Source of the DNA: Gnetum montanum
Lineage: Eukaryota; Streptophyta; Gnetopsida; Gnetales; Gnetaceae
Direction of reading: 5' to 3'
NCBI GenBank assembly: GCA_015680685.1
Contig: MNCI01000270.1
Span: 29,062 to 93,061 of the forward strand
Length of the DNA: 64,000 nt
The notes below the pieces were generated by a model, which did no database searches, was not told where the DNA came from, and saw only the letters and a program-made list of their open reading frames with translations. This document shows, in pieces, positions 11,201-22,371 of this stretch. The position numbers and the translations under genes were made by a program. The first letter of the stretch is position 1. Each line of letters opens with the position of its first letter.

Positions 11201-12523
11201 ACCAAATAATCAGTTCATGAAGGTCTCAGGAGCACATATCTTCCCCATAGACATAGTGCTCACAGAATCAACTGAGGTCACCACTGGCTGCATCTTTGTA
11301 CATGTGCTACCTGCAAACACTGAGACACAAGCTTAGAAACATAGAAGTTAGCAAGAACACGATTAGCACATCAACCTCATTCATAACCATCAAGCATGAT
11401 CATATAACAAAGAGATATCACTCTTGCGCATCATAAAATTCAAGACAAATGATTTCATCATGAGACACACCAAGAGAGAGATAGCACACTCTCAGAATTT
11501 CAAGATTCATACACATCAGTCATTCCCAGCAACTAGCAACTAACACTAGCCTCAACCAGGACCAAAATTTCAACACACTCATATGAGTCATGGGCAATAG
11601 ACAATCGTCAACTCAACCCAAAAAAAAGGAGGAAGACCAAGGTCTATCCAACAACAAGTCTGCATCAAACCGATTCTCGCAACAACGAGCAACATCACCG
11701 AGGATGCTTTCACAAGAAGACTCTCATCAAATGAGGTGCGGTCTCAACAAGAACCAACAATAGGATGACCCACACTAGTAGTCTTCGAATAAAAGTGACA
11801 AAGAAATGTCACCAATCAAAATAGTGATGCCTCAAGCCCAAGGGCTACACCACCAGCTCAACAAGGAGCACAACTCGCAAGGATCAACAATAAGAGCAAT
11901 CATGCCTCATGCATAATAAGTTGTCAAACAAGACAACAACCATTTGGCTTTGGGATGACACAAATAACCACTGCATCCTCAACGTTTCCAACAATAAGTC
12001 ATCATACCACGTAAACATTTAAGCCTTGCGTTACAAACAATAGACACGACCAAGATAACACACATGCAGAATTTGAAGGCGCAACCAAGAAGACACGCAT
12101 ACACAAATAGACAAACATACAATCGCAAACATGAACGTACGAAGTCTACCGGCAATGGTCTTAGTCCACCTAGAACAAGGCTCACCAAGCGCACGTGTCC
12201 GAAAGACCTCCATCCTGAGGTACCTGGGAACCATCTTGTCCCCATTTGTATTTTACCATACTCACTATATCTAGGGTGAGTGGGAGTGCCAAGGCTATCA
12301 TATCCTACACGATTCAACAAATGCCATCTCGAAACATGTCATCTGGGTGGAAACTGAAGCAGAGACTCGGTCTGATTCATCCCAGATGAATCACTAGAGA
12401 CATGAGATGTGAGCTCCTTGAGCAACAAAATTACTGTGTTGCCAATAGAACTCCTCTCAACCATATCGCATACAATCACAACTAGTCCAACCACAAGTAA
12501 ACAAGGAGAGGACATCACCAAGA
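8230..12523. other. No recognisable gene; A/C-rich strand
   Basis: About 4.3 kb with strikingly few G and many C and A on the plus strand, and only short unrelated open frames. I found no reverse transcriptase, integrase, protease, transposase or host protein motif on either strand. It is probably the non-coding part of a decayed retroelement or a pile of small fragments. Both flanks (LINE B/C on the left, LINE D beyond 13.6 kb) are retroelement-derived. Confidence 0.5.
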
Positions 12524-12855
12524 NNNNNNNNNNNNNNNNNNNNNNNNNNNNNNNNNNNNNNNNNNNNNNNNNNNNNNNNNNNNNNNNNNNNNNNNNNNNN
12601 NNNNNNNNNNNNNNNNNNNNNNNNNNNNNNNNNNNNNNNNNNNNNNNNNNNNNNNNNNNNNNNNNNNNNNNNNNNNNNNNNNNNNNNNNNNNNNNNNNNN
12701 NNNNNNNNNNNNNNNNNNNNNNNNNNNNNNNNNNNNNNNNNNNNNNNNNNNNNNNNNNNNNNNNNNNNNNNNNNNNNNNNNNNNNNNNNNNNNNNNNNNN
12801 NNNNNNNNNNNNNNNNNNNNNNNNNNNNNNNNNNNNNNNNNNNNNNNNNNNNNNN
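12524..12855. other. Assembly gap (332 N)
   Basis: A run of 332 unknown bases. The computed reading frames across it are artefacts of translating N. The true size of the gap is unknown. Confidence 1.
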
Positions 12856-13046
12856 AGGGGAGACGATGCACCTACAAGGGAAGGTGCCTCACCCCCAGAT
12901 CCCTCACGATCTGGTACAAAGTGTGGCCTAGCACCGCACCAAAACTATCCATTCTTGGCTGCCTACATATCTACGACCATCGTAGAATCAGGGCCATGTA
13001 GTTCTCCACGGAGAAGAGGGGAATGAAGAGGACTTAGAAGAGAGTT

Positions 13047-13160
13047 GCAATAGGAGGGTGTCCTATTGCTAGCTTGGTACCACCAAGCTGGGGTGGGTTT
13101 TGTAACACTTGAGAGCCACCCGAGGGTGCCTCAGAGTCTTCCATGGCCCCTGAACCATGG
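13047..13160. repeat. Cluster of three perfect short hairpins
   Basis: Within about 115 bases there are three perfect inverted repeats: GCAATAGGA / TCCTATTGC (13047-13069, five-base loop), immediately followed by AGCTTGG / CCAAGCT (13071-13089, five-base loop), and later CCATGG / CCATGG (13141-13160, eight-base loop). GGGTGG and CCACCC in between can also pair. The cluster ends a G/C-richer block before AT-rich DNA begins at 13200. It may be a structured terminus of a mobile element; I do not recognise it. Confidence 0.55.
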
Positions 13161-13199
13161 GGAGAGCCCAAGAGAACCACCATTCTGGGACATCTCTCA

Positions 13200-13600
13200 C
13201 AAGTTAAGTATTTTTAACACCATGGCTTACTACTTTTTATCATAAAAATAAAACAAAATAAAAAAACCTTAAAATTGACACAATGCAATTATATAGAAAA
13301 AATAAAATACATTCATCATGGCATTGAAAAAAGAAGGAAAACCTATACCAAAAATTCAACATATTAACTACGGAACTAAACTAATAAACTATGTCCAACA
13401 CATTTTGGAAAAACCAAGCAAGAAAAATCGTAAATAAACAAGACAAAACCTAGATCCTAACAATAACATTCATAAGTGCATAAGGGACATTTTGATTGGA
13501 CAAATGCTCCAACCACCCCTATGACATTAATGCATTATTTTCATTAATGAAAGTTAATCATTTACATCACATGAGATTGATCTTCAAGAATTTGAATGAT
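13200..13600. other. AT-rich stretch, nothing recognised
   Basis: A-rich DNA with runs such as aaaataaaacaaaataaaaa and no open frame of note. It separates the hairpin cluster from LINE copy D. Confidence 0.5.
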
Positions 13601-13619
13601 GTCAAGATGATGGTCTACC

Positions 13620-14393
13620 AAGGAGGAGAGGATCCACCATGATCTCGCAGGAGCAGCAACCACACATGCAATGGAAGAGGATCTCAAGTAGAAGATCCGA
13701 TCCAGGATCCTAGAGGAGGCATGGCTGCAGGAGGCACACAAATAGGAGGAGCAGGTGCATTGGGAGGAGGAAGAGCCGGAGGCATCTTAGATCTAGATGC
13801 AGCTGGATGGGGTGTATAAGAGCAGCGCATGCTCTTGGCTCAATGAGGGATGCTGCCGCTATGTAACCATGAATATTGGGCACAACACGACATGGGGAGC
13901 GCTGAGGTAGCATATACAGCAGTGGGGGAAGGAGCTACACCTTGATAGGGAAGGGAATGTAGTGCACAAAGAAGGAGCCTTTAAGGATTTTTAGCAAGTA
14001 GCCGCATTTGTGGACACCGAGTGGCATAGAGCAATTTTGGATGCCATCCACAATTAGGAATGAAGTTTCTGCCATTGTACAAAGCTGCCATTTCAATTAT
14101 AGATTGTGTTGTAGGGTGGGGGTTGGATTGGGTGGGTATATGCTTTGTTGTTTTGGCCTTTGGGATGGTGTTGTCTCTTATTTGGGGGAATCAGGTTGGA
14201 GGGCACAGGAGGGAGTCCTGCAAACACAATTTTGTAATGGGGGATAGAAGGGGCAAAACAATTTAATACAACCCCCCACCCCCNTGGGAGGTGAGGGAAA
14301 GGTTCTCCCTTCTTCTTTTTTTCTTTGGGGCTTGGCTGCCTGATGTACATGCTGTTTAGATTAATATAACCCAATTTTTTCCGAAAAAAAAAA
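13620..14393 (+). mobile_element. L1-like LINE copy D, 3' end only
   Basis: A 5'-truncated LINE: a charged region, a J-like module (about 13790-14060), a 3' UTR with facing G and C runs (cccccaccccc ... gggaggtgaggg), the family end attaatataaccc and a terminal A run (14384-14393). The J-like frame reads NTTWGALR, stop, HIQQWGKELHLDREGN, then EGAFKDF, stop, QVAAFVDTEWHR. One ambiguous base sits at 14284. Broken and inactive. Confidence 0.8.
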
Positions 14394-15425
14394 CATTTAT
14401 GTAGGTTGATCAAATACATAGCACAAAGTGCCTTATACCACACTTTTCTCAACATGCTAAGCAACTATAATTATTTTAACTAATGGGAACAAAACATTTG
14501 TATGTCAACCAAGTTTGTCCTACAAACAACATAGATGATATATGATAAAATCTTAGACTACAACCATGTTTTAAATCACATAAATTCTCTAATTTAGAGT
14601 ATGTGCAATGATTTGACATTAAAATGTCAATAGCACCTCTTCATTGTCAAATGACATTTCACATGCACAACATCCATTGTGAAATACAAACTATGACTAC
14701 CTAAATCACTAAATCTTTATAAGATAATTTTTTTGAAGGTTAGAAATGAACTGGTACCATAAAACGATTAATTGTTTTCATGTTATTAGTATTATTGTTT
14801 TTCCCTATTTTCGATAGATTATAATGGAACTTTCATCATGTCTCTTTCTTAATATCTAACATCTCAAGACAATTCTCACTGTACTTCAAATCTCATTTCA
14901 TCATAATCATTTTAGTGTCTTTATCCCAACATGGACTAACCCAAATGGTTAGCAATTGAATTGATGATTAATTTTGATGCTCAACTATCTGCCTGCTACC
15001 ATAGTCCCTGAATGTATATTTTTACCATCTCCCTAGGTAGCATGTTTGTTAACATAAGCCCCTAGGAATTTAACCTATAACTTGCACAAACACAAGCCAC
15101 ATATGGCAACCAAGTAAGCTATGCCTCACTGACACTTCAATGCCTATTTAAATATAAAATTTAACTAGCAATTTAACCAATATGATACTTTACATTCTTT
15201 TTCCCTATTCAAAAATTGTGATTACTAACTCTTAAAAAAAAAACAAAATTTAAAGAGTGTAAGGAAAAAATCAGATAAAATAAACTAGAGTTACAATTCA
15301 TGACTAAGAAGAGGGAAGTTTATAAATCCAGCTCATAGAAAAATGAATATTGCTTGCCATCATAGTTAATGTACAAAATAATGAAAAAAAAATTCAATGA
15401 TATGATGTCTTCAAGATAGACCTAC
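14394..15425. other. AT-rich DNA, probable intron of the PH-domain gene
   Basis: No gene or repeat recognised. If the PH-domain gene continues to the left, this is part of its next intron. I looked on the minus strand for an exon that would continue the end of the PH domain (a peptide around V-D-S-W-L) and did not find one here. Confidence 0.4.
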
Positions 15426-15583
15426 TTGGAACTTGTATCGAGTAGAACATTCAAAACGAACTCCATGGCAAGATGTAATCTGAAATGTATACCAGCAAAT
15501 ATCTCCATATTCTTCTTTGTAATGAGGCATACATTGAGCTTCAACAATTTCTTCCAAAAGTATAGAATCTTGTGGATTTATAT
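15426..15583 (-). CDS. PH-domain protein gene, exon 7 (C-terminal half of PH domain)
   Basis: After an acceptor AAAG at 15584-15587, the exon completes a split Asp codon with exon 6 and runs 52 codons to the donor GTAGGT (15420-15425). The peptide contains INPQDSILLEEIVEA, then a Trp-containing strand (CWYTFQITSCHG) and VRFECSTRYKFQ. This fits the later beta strands of a PH domain before its C-terminal helix. A donor four bases further on is also possible. The helix with the conserved PH tryptophan should be in the next exon, which I could not find. No stop or frameshift in the exon. Identity as a PH domain is from fold pattern and recall of plant PH proteins. Confidence 0.85.
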
Positions 15584-15689
15584 CTTTCAACAACAAAAAG
15601 AAAAAAGAAAAAAATTATCCAAATTAAACATATCAATTAAAAGGAAACATTTCAAGGAGTAAAAGCAAGAAAAAAATCTAAAATATAAT

Positions 15690-15770
15690 AAATAAAAATA
15701 AGCCATAGTCTAGCAGTAAAGCATGAGTGGTATATCAAAAATGTGATTTAACATCTTCCCATGTGCACTG
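15690..15770 (+). mobile_element. Possible degenerate tRNA-derived SINE
   Basis: The stretch agccatagtctagcagtaaa followed by gcatgagtgg looks like a tRNA A-box region, and a weak B-box-like gtgatttaac follows at about the right distance. It resembles the heads of tRNA-derived plant SINEs but is decayed, and no 3' end is clear. Confidence 0.35.
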
Positions 15771-15867
15771 GTTGTAATAAGGTAGAACAAAAGTTAATTA
15801 AGAAAAACATAAGGAACGTTGAGGATAATTGTAGCGTTGCAGGATGTATTCCAAGTCAATGTACAAA

Positions 15868-15985
15868 AACAATGGATTCAATCATCATCATCATCCTAAC
15901 CTTAACTCAACTACATAGAGTCAGCTATATGAGTTCTTTTACACCATTCACTTCTATTAAGAGCCAAATAAACATTAATACCTAA
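15868..15985 (-). mobile_element. RTE-type LINE, 3' end
   Basis: On the minus strand the frame reads LALNRSEWCKRTHIADSM, then stops, then a gatgatgatgatgat run. This is the same C-terminus and GAT-repeat end as at 1-125 and 22200-22335. It is a short 5'-truncated insertion inside the 8.1 kb intron of the PH-domain gene. Confidence 0.7.
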
Positions 15986-15999
15986 ATCAAAGGATTCAA

Positions 16000-17790
16000 T
16001 AAAACATAAAAATAATGTTACCAATGTTCAATTGATGTAGAAAATAAATCACCTCAAACTAATAAAGTCTATTGGTTAGTTTGATGTGATGAAGAATGCT
16101 GTGATGAGTAATGGTAGGATAATGAATGTAGAGTAACAAGAATATCTATAAACCATGATGTTGATAATAAGAGAGCTAAACAGGCTTTATAAAAAAACTA
16201 GGGTGCATTAAGAAAAAGAAACACCTTAATGGAAAAGAAATTAAACTAGCATACCTAATTTAAAAGGATCTAAGATAACTTTGATAATTAATGAAAAATG
16301 GAAATGCCAAACCCTACCAAATTCCTTTTGATAAAGTAAAGATCTTTGATCTCTCTTTTAGGCAAATGACAAGAATCAGAATACTGAGATTAATTCCATT
16401 CAATACAAGTAACCCTAGATGATGTTAAAAACACTACTAAAATATTCATCATCATTATAGTTGCCTTTGCCTTAACAACATGGCTAACATCTTTTTAATG
16501 TAGGTAGCTGATTCAACAATAATTTTTTATAGTCAGCTTTCCACTGGATGCCCTGAACATCTATTTTTAGCATACCTCAAAATGGCACGTATGGTATTAT
16601 AAAGCAACATCTAAAAATGCACTACATTCTAAAATATTGTACGTAGGGTTAAACAAGGTAAAAGTTAAAACAAAGATGTAGGGATCACTACAACCAATTT
16701 ATAAAAATTCACTAATTTTTAAACAATTTTCAACTCAAAGAATAAGACCTAAACTTACTTGTCTCCAACTAACCATAATAGTAGGTTGATTATAGCATCA
16801 ACTGATCTTCCTCGTGTACAAGAACACCCTAAGGAAATGCATGGCCAAAGATGGTGGCCATCATTTCCTTTTTCTTAATAAACTTGAGAGTAGCAAACGA
16901 TTGCATAACTCACCTGTTTCAATTTGAATTTGCAAATAGCATCAATGAATATGATTTAGTATAGTCCTCAACTTTCACTATTTTCCTCGAACATCATTCT
17001 TTATTCTATGAAGACTTCATACAATGGGTAGCAATCAAAAATATGTAGGATTCAATAACATTGTCTATACAATGTGAGGTTACATTCCAAAATTAAATGT
17101 CATCCAAAACTATAATCTAATCACTATCCATATATGAATTGGGTTTCTTTTAGCTTCTATGATACATAAATAAATAATAAAAACCTAATCATCATTTTTG
17201 AACTTCATAGTGATATGTCCCAAGTTAGGTTACCTAGGATTGTACATGAGGTAGATACATACTTGTGAACGGTATCTACCTTACTAAAAAGTTAGGTGTG
17301 TTATGCAACTCAATTCCCTTAGTCCAAAAGTTGAGGATATTAAGCCTAACTTATGCATAAATAGGGTCTCACTTATAGGGCAAGACACATGAGAGTTAAA
17401 CGATGCAACCCATCTATTCAAGGTACAAGAATGAATATATTTCTAAGAATTATTCAGTATGTTACTTAAAAATGTTGCATGCTTCAAATCAGATGCATCA
17501 AACAAATGCATCATATTAAGACACCTAACTTGGTTAAGGCATGCTACAAGTCACATGTTTGATCCTGATGGATAACTACTAAGATATATAGGCATCATGC
17601 AAAAAATGGTTGAAATTGAATTGATCCAATGAATCCATAGGGTCTAGGATGTAGTTAAAAATATCTTCAATTTCAATTTTACTAAAGTATGAGATTAGGT
17701 GAAATTGATCATCTTAGAATGTAAATAGCTTCTAATCACAATTCATGTGGGGTCATGTTATTGAAAGCAAGTAAACAAACATGATTAAAT
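16000..17790. other. Intron sequence, nothing recognised
   Basis: AT-rich intronic DNA without an open frame of note, tandem repeat or element end that I recognise on either strand. Confidence 0.5.
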
Positions 17791-17796
17791 ACATAA

Positions 17797-17988
17797 TAAC
17801 AATGAGGTGTTCGCTTAGTGATAAGAGTATTAGCTTGGTAACTCCAAGTCACAAATTTGATTTCATTAGGCAGTACTAAACTATAAATTAAAAGGAAATT
17901 TGAAACTAGTCAGATATATCCAAGGGATCTTGATGGACATAAGCAAAAAATTTCAGTTTCAGTTTCAATATTTTCTTAAGGAAATTTT
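17797..17988 (+). mobile_element. tRNA-derived SINE copy 1
   Basis: The head reads gttcgcttagtgataagag, a tRNA A-box region, and acaaatttgatttc about 30 bases on is a decayed B box. The body continues with ccaagggatct, gatggacataa and ends with a repeated cagtttcagtttcaatatt. The copy at 28915-29112 has the same order with better boxes. RNA polymerase III promoter boxes plus a shared unrelated body define a SINE. Confidence 0.7.
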
Positions 17989-17999
17989 CATAAGACAAG

Positions 18000-18756
18000 A
18001 AGAACATAAATGCTTCTAAGTAAAGGGAGGCTAGTATAATAGAATTTAAAAAATAAATAATAAATTTCTTACATAAAAGAAAAATCTAGACCATAGTAGG
18101 ACTTGTAATGCATGTATTTGACATTAAAAGAATTTATTTCAAAGGAACTATCAATATTCTATAATCATTACCATAATTATCTTAGCATTAATACCCAAAT
18201 CTTTGGTATCTTTCTTTATGCTTGCAAACCAAATATGTATTAGTCTACTTCATTTTGTTTTCCCTCAATTTTAAGAAAACAACCACCTCTAATAAGCATG
18301 TTCTCTAGTCTTTTATAGCAACCCCCTTTTTTCTTGGCTGTACAATTCCCTTTTTTGGCTTTAGTTAATGATAATATGATTGCCCGACCTTTACACAAAA
18401 AAGAAAAAAAAGGAAAAAAAATAGTTAGGGCTTGAAGGAGAAGGCATTCCATTGGTTTGGTATTTTGGTTTTATGCTTTCCTCTTGCACATGGTACTCTC
18501 ATCCATTATACTCTGTGGCTTTATTTTATGAGAAAATTCTAGTGGAATAAGGATTAGAGTGACTTTTCTTTAAAAATAGAGAGATTAGAAGCGTATATTT
18601 ATCTTGGAAGGAATTGAACCAAAGTCCTCTTAGTTGGAAGGGCATGTATTTTTTTTTCTTTTTTTAGGGCAGCTTTAGGAAACTTTGAACCTGAGACCTG
18701 ATTTTGGATCTTTTTTAAAAAAATGTAACAGAAAAAAACTGTAACTACCATAAAAA
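18000..18756. other. Intron sequence, nothing recognised
   Basis: AT-rich intronic DNA between the SINE and the LINE tails. No gene or element end recognised. Confidence 0.45.
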
Positions 18757-19222
18757 GTGGATTACACTAAAGAAACAAAAACTGAAACATGTCTAAATCA
18801 ACCTCTAGAGGAGCAACAAAGGAAGGAAAAGGAATTGCTTTGGTTCCAACAGGCTGCTGCCTTTATGGCTTCAAAACACCAATGCGAGATTCTTGATAGG
18901 GTTCATTCCAGGATGCAATGTAGATGTGCTTGTTCCAACCTGCCCCACCATGATTAAGGGGCCCGTGTTGGTGTTGTTTGTTGGGCTGTGCTTTTTTATG
19001 TCCCATTATCTAGGACCTCGTTTCAAAATAATACACTGCCTTAAGCTTAGATAGAAAAAATAAGCTATAAAATCTATTAAGCATAAAGGTCTCGTGGAAC
19101 TCACTTAAGGGGATGGGGATACCTCCCCTATTTTTTGGATCTAGGTCCTGATTGTACATATTCTTTTATTTCAATTAATTTAATCCAACCTGACCTTTTT
19201 CCAAAAAATAAAAAATAAAAAG
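18757..19222 (+). mobile_element. L1-like LINE 3' tail
   Basis: A 5'-truncated LINE tail closely related to copy B. It keeps the second half of the J-like module (KELLWFQQAAAFMASKHQ, then ILDRVHSRM), a 3' UTR and the family end ttaatttaatcc followed by tttttccaaaaaataaaaa. The next LINE (copy E) begins directly after this A-rich end, so one insertion landed at the end of another. Confidence 0.75.
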
Positions 19223-20195
19223 GCTAGGCAAAATAAAAGAGGGGCTTGAGGTCTCCTTCTCCTGTCCTCGATAGCCACGAGTTGGAGCTATGATTTGTTG
19301 TAGAGCTACCACAAGCAATGAAGGAGGCTGCAAAGTGGGCAAGGTCGGAGGAAAGGTGCATGTGGGAGGCAAAGTGGAGTGCCCCAAAGGAAGAGTTCCA
19401 TTGGCTCACTACCCATCTGCAGACCCAATATGCTGAAAACGAGAAGGAGCTTTTGCAGAAGCGCGAGCTGCACGAAGTGGCAACAAGGGCTGCACTAATT
19501 GATGATTTGCATGTCCAGATCAAGGAATAGGTGTGATAGGATGTGCAACAGAGGGTTGAGCAAGAGCAGATGGAGCTACTGACTAAGGAGCAGGAGCAGG
19601 AGGAGGCTAAATAGTTGCAACAGCAGTAGGATATGGTGCATGCACATAATGCTCAGATGTGGCTGTGTGATGGGAGATGTCCATATGTCATTATTGACAT
19701 AAACAATAACACTTCTTGGTTGGCTCTACACCGACACATTAGGCAGTCATCGGCTAAGCTTCAACCAAATGGCAAGGGGCGTGCAACCAAGTGTGCACCG
19801 AAGGAGGGTGCTTTTAAGGAATTTCAGCAAGTGGCTACTTTTGTTGACACTAAACATCATCGTGATGTGATGCAGGTCATTCACTGTCAAGAATATCCCG
19901 ATTGTGAATGTACTAGGTTGTTAAAGAGCCTTTAGAAATTGGGTACTATATGTACCAATGTCCTTATTTGTGATGGTTTTTTCCCCAAGGCCATGTGTAT
20001 TGGCCATTTTTGACCTGTTGTGCCCAAGTGTAGGGGTACTCCTCTCTAGTTTCCTGTTTGTGGTGGTTGGTCATCTTATATAGTTTTCAGTAGATGGAGT
20101 GGGGAGAAACTCACTCGATAGCGGAGGCACATGCTTAGACACAATTTTGTTTGTACATTTTCAGGACTTAATATAATCCCGAACATTTTTAGGAA
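19223..20195 (+). mobile_element. L1-like LINE copy E, 3' part
   Basis: A 5'-truncated LINE with a Glu-rich, coiled-coil-like region (19318-19530), a J-like module (19633-19935), a 3' UTR with the hairpin element around 20100, and the family end cttaatataatccc (20168-20181). Stops separate the two frames. It sits in the 8.1 kb intron, antisense to the host gene. Confidence 0.8.
19318..19935 (+). pseudogene. LINE copy E coiled-coil and J-like C-terminus
   Basis: The first frame (19318-19530) is rich in Glu, Lys, Ala and Leu with heptad character (EEFHWLTTHLQTQYAENEKE) and ends at a stop. The second (19633-19935) reads MWLCDGRCPYVIIDINNNTS, then WLALHRHIRQSSAKLQPN (QPN at 19762-19770, where copy A has HPD), then EGAFKEFQQVATFVDTKHHR. 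This is the best preserved whole module: an N-terminal strand or helix with CPYVI, a basic helix, the HPD-position loop, and a helix with F-K-E-F-Q ending D-T-x-H-H-R. The C-terminal end is CECTRLLKSL. The replacement of HPD would abolish Hsp70 stimulation in this copy. Confidence 0.6.
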
Positions 20196-20379
20196 ATACC
20201 CATAAAGATTTTGCACAATTTGGCATAAAGATTTACCAACAAGGGCCAAGAATCCATGATATGAGGATTGGTACCACTGGTAGAAAACAAGAGCATCCTA
20301 GGCCTACCTTGGTTTTAGAAATCTTGAAGTGAATTTCTAAGTATTGACATTTTGGTGAATTCTCAGGTTTGTCCTTTTT

Positions 20380-20540
20380 CTTTATTTTTGAAAAAAGTTC
20401 CAAATATGTATTAAGAAAAATATATGTACATCAAGGAAAAAAGGGTTTTTTTGGGGGGGTGGGGGGGTGGGCGTGGGTGGTGCCACAATCTTAAAAGGCC
20501 TTAAAACCACTACCTATTTTATTAGGCCATGCAATAGACC
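20380..20540 (-). mobile_element. Short L1-like LINE 3' tail
   Basis: On the minus strand the end reads tgtacatatat, then tttcttaatacat, then aacttttttcaaaaataaa, which follows the family 3' end. Upstream lies a very G/C-rich run (ggggggg, t, ggggggg on the plus strand at 20452-20470). The insertion is only about 160 bases long. Confidence 0.55.
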
Positions 20541-20844
20541 ATGGATAGAGTTAACTGGCTTGTTGTTGAGCTGCATAGCTATGAATAATATGATTTCAAG
20601 TTTAGTTGTTTTGACATTTATATTGCACCTTGGATCTATAGTGTTTACTGAGAGATGTCAATCATCATATTGGCATTCTCTTCCTACTAGATCCTTGGGC
20701 TGCTGTTAGTGTCATATAATTTTATATATTATGCTAAAGTCTTTTATGTTGAACTAACTGTTATCTATGCTAGTCTAAGTGCTAGATTGGATTTTTTGTT
20801 GAGGCAACATTTCAAGTGCTTTAAGTGTTACCTCTTGTTTCCTA

Positions 20845-21178
20845 GACTGGGATGTTATATAAGATGTCCCAAACAAGGCCAGACAACCCACCACAGATGC
20901 ATCTTGACTCTACCAAGACATCTCACTAGTTAAACTTAGTCCTGTAGTCAAGATTTCTTATCCTCAAAGTCAAGATGTCTCACAGATCCAAGATGACCCA
21001 ACAACAACCCTCATAGGCCATCAAGCAACATCTACCACTCAATCCTTGGACCTTCCTTGGTACCAACATGAACTCAAAGTGCTTGAATCAAGGTCAATGC
21101 ATGCCCACACATAGGAACATTCAGACAATGACTTAGACACTCAAAACTTAGGGGTTGTAACAGTCGATGTCCTCATCA
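20845..21178 (-). mobile_element. Gypsy-type LTR fragment
   Basis: Read on the minus strand, the fragment starts TGATGAGGACATCGAC, nearly the start of the 3' LTR at 58738 (TGATGAGGACATCACCC). About 200-320 bases in, it has AAGAYRTCTC-type palindromes (gatgtctcac near 20968, agacatctcac near 20919, gatgtccc near 20861). Its far end is not found and no polypurine tract precedes it, so it is a truncated LTR. Confidence 0.5.
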
Positions 21179-21469
21179 TTTTGTCATGAAGATGACAGAT
21201 GCTATGCCACTATGATCCATAACAGTTATTTCTAGTTTTGCATTCATTGCACTCCATACTCCACCTAGTCACTTGCTTTTTGTGGCATTCCTTTTGTTCC
21301 TTCCTTCTTGGCCATTTCCAAGAAGATGTCTTCTTATGCAAGATATACCTTTGTTTTGGTTCTCAACAGGCTTTATTGGAGATGGAAGATAGTGCTCCTT
21401 GCCTTTACTTGCTCAGGTAATAACTTTTACTATCTGGAACATTTTGTATGATGATTAGATCCCAGTTTT

Positions 21470-22335
21470 TGGATGTTATGTTCATCGTGAAATTTCTAGT
21501 TTTATCGTAGGGATGCTTTTGTTGATATGAAGTATATGTAAATTATGAATGACATGATTTAAGAAATACAGGATAATATGCCTTACTGTATGCACTTTAT
21601 AGATGATACTTTGTTGGTGGATAAATCTAAGGAAATCCCTGGCTATAAAAATGAAAATATGGAAAACGACCTTAGAATCAAAGGAGTACAATGTGCATTT
21701 TCATTAGAAAAGAAAGTAATGAACATTTAAGCAATGCAAATACTTGAAATAATTTGTTTAAATGGATGGTAAGATTAACAATGAAGTGACAAAAAAATTG
21801 AAGAATAATATATAAAAGGAAGAGAAGCTAGTAGTGTATTTTGTGATAAAAAATCTCTACTAGGTTGAAGCAAAAGTTCTACAAAACTATTATCAGACCT
21901 ACAATTCTTTAGAGTAAAGAATGTTAACCTATCAAAAACCATTAGGTTCAACGTGTGCATGTGGTAGAGATGTGAATGTTAACGTGGATGTTAGGTATTA
22001 CTAAAAATGATCAAACAAATTCATCTCTATTTAGGAAAAGTTTGAGGGTGGAACTTATAGATGAGAAGATTAAGGAAAGTAGTCTCAAATGGTTTGATCA
22101 TGTGCTGAGAAGACCCAAGAGAGAGCACCTGTTAGAAGAGGTTGTTCTACTAAAGTTAAGGAAAAACAATAAAGATGTAGACTAAAACATACTTGGTTTG
22201 TAAAAATAAAGAAAAACATCTAAGATTTAGTTATTAATGTTAATTTGGCCCTTAATAGATGTGAATGATAGAAAGAAATTCATATAGCTGTCCCCATGTA
22301 GTTGGAATGAGGCTAGGATGATGATGATGATCATA
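21470..22335 (+). mobile_element. RTE-type LINE fragment with RT catalytic motif
   Basis: A 5'-truncated RTE-clade LINE, broken by stops. It carries MPYCMHFIDDTLLVDKSK with the polymerase FIDD at 21596-21607, then a degenerate middle, then the C-terminal MLTWMLGITKNDQTNS and KWFDHVLRRPKREH typical of RTE proteins. It ends with the shared LALNRCE tail and a gatgatgatgatga run. It lies in the 8.1 kb intron on the strand opposite the host gene. Confidence 0.85.
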
Positions 22336-22371
22336 GAAAAAAACCCAAATTCAACAATGCTAAACACAGTT

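Noticed and set aside
12409-13026. A 205-codon forward frame and a 118-codon reverse frame
   Set aside because: Both run through the run of Ns; the open frame is an artefact of translating unknown bases.
14300-15425. Search for the last exon of the PH-domain gene (the helix with the conserved Trp)
   Set aside because: No peptide fitting the expected V-D-S-W-L pattern with an acceptor was found on the minus strand; it may lie further left, in the gap or outside the window.
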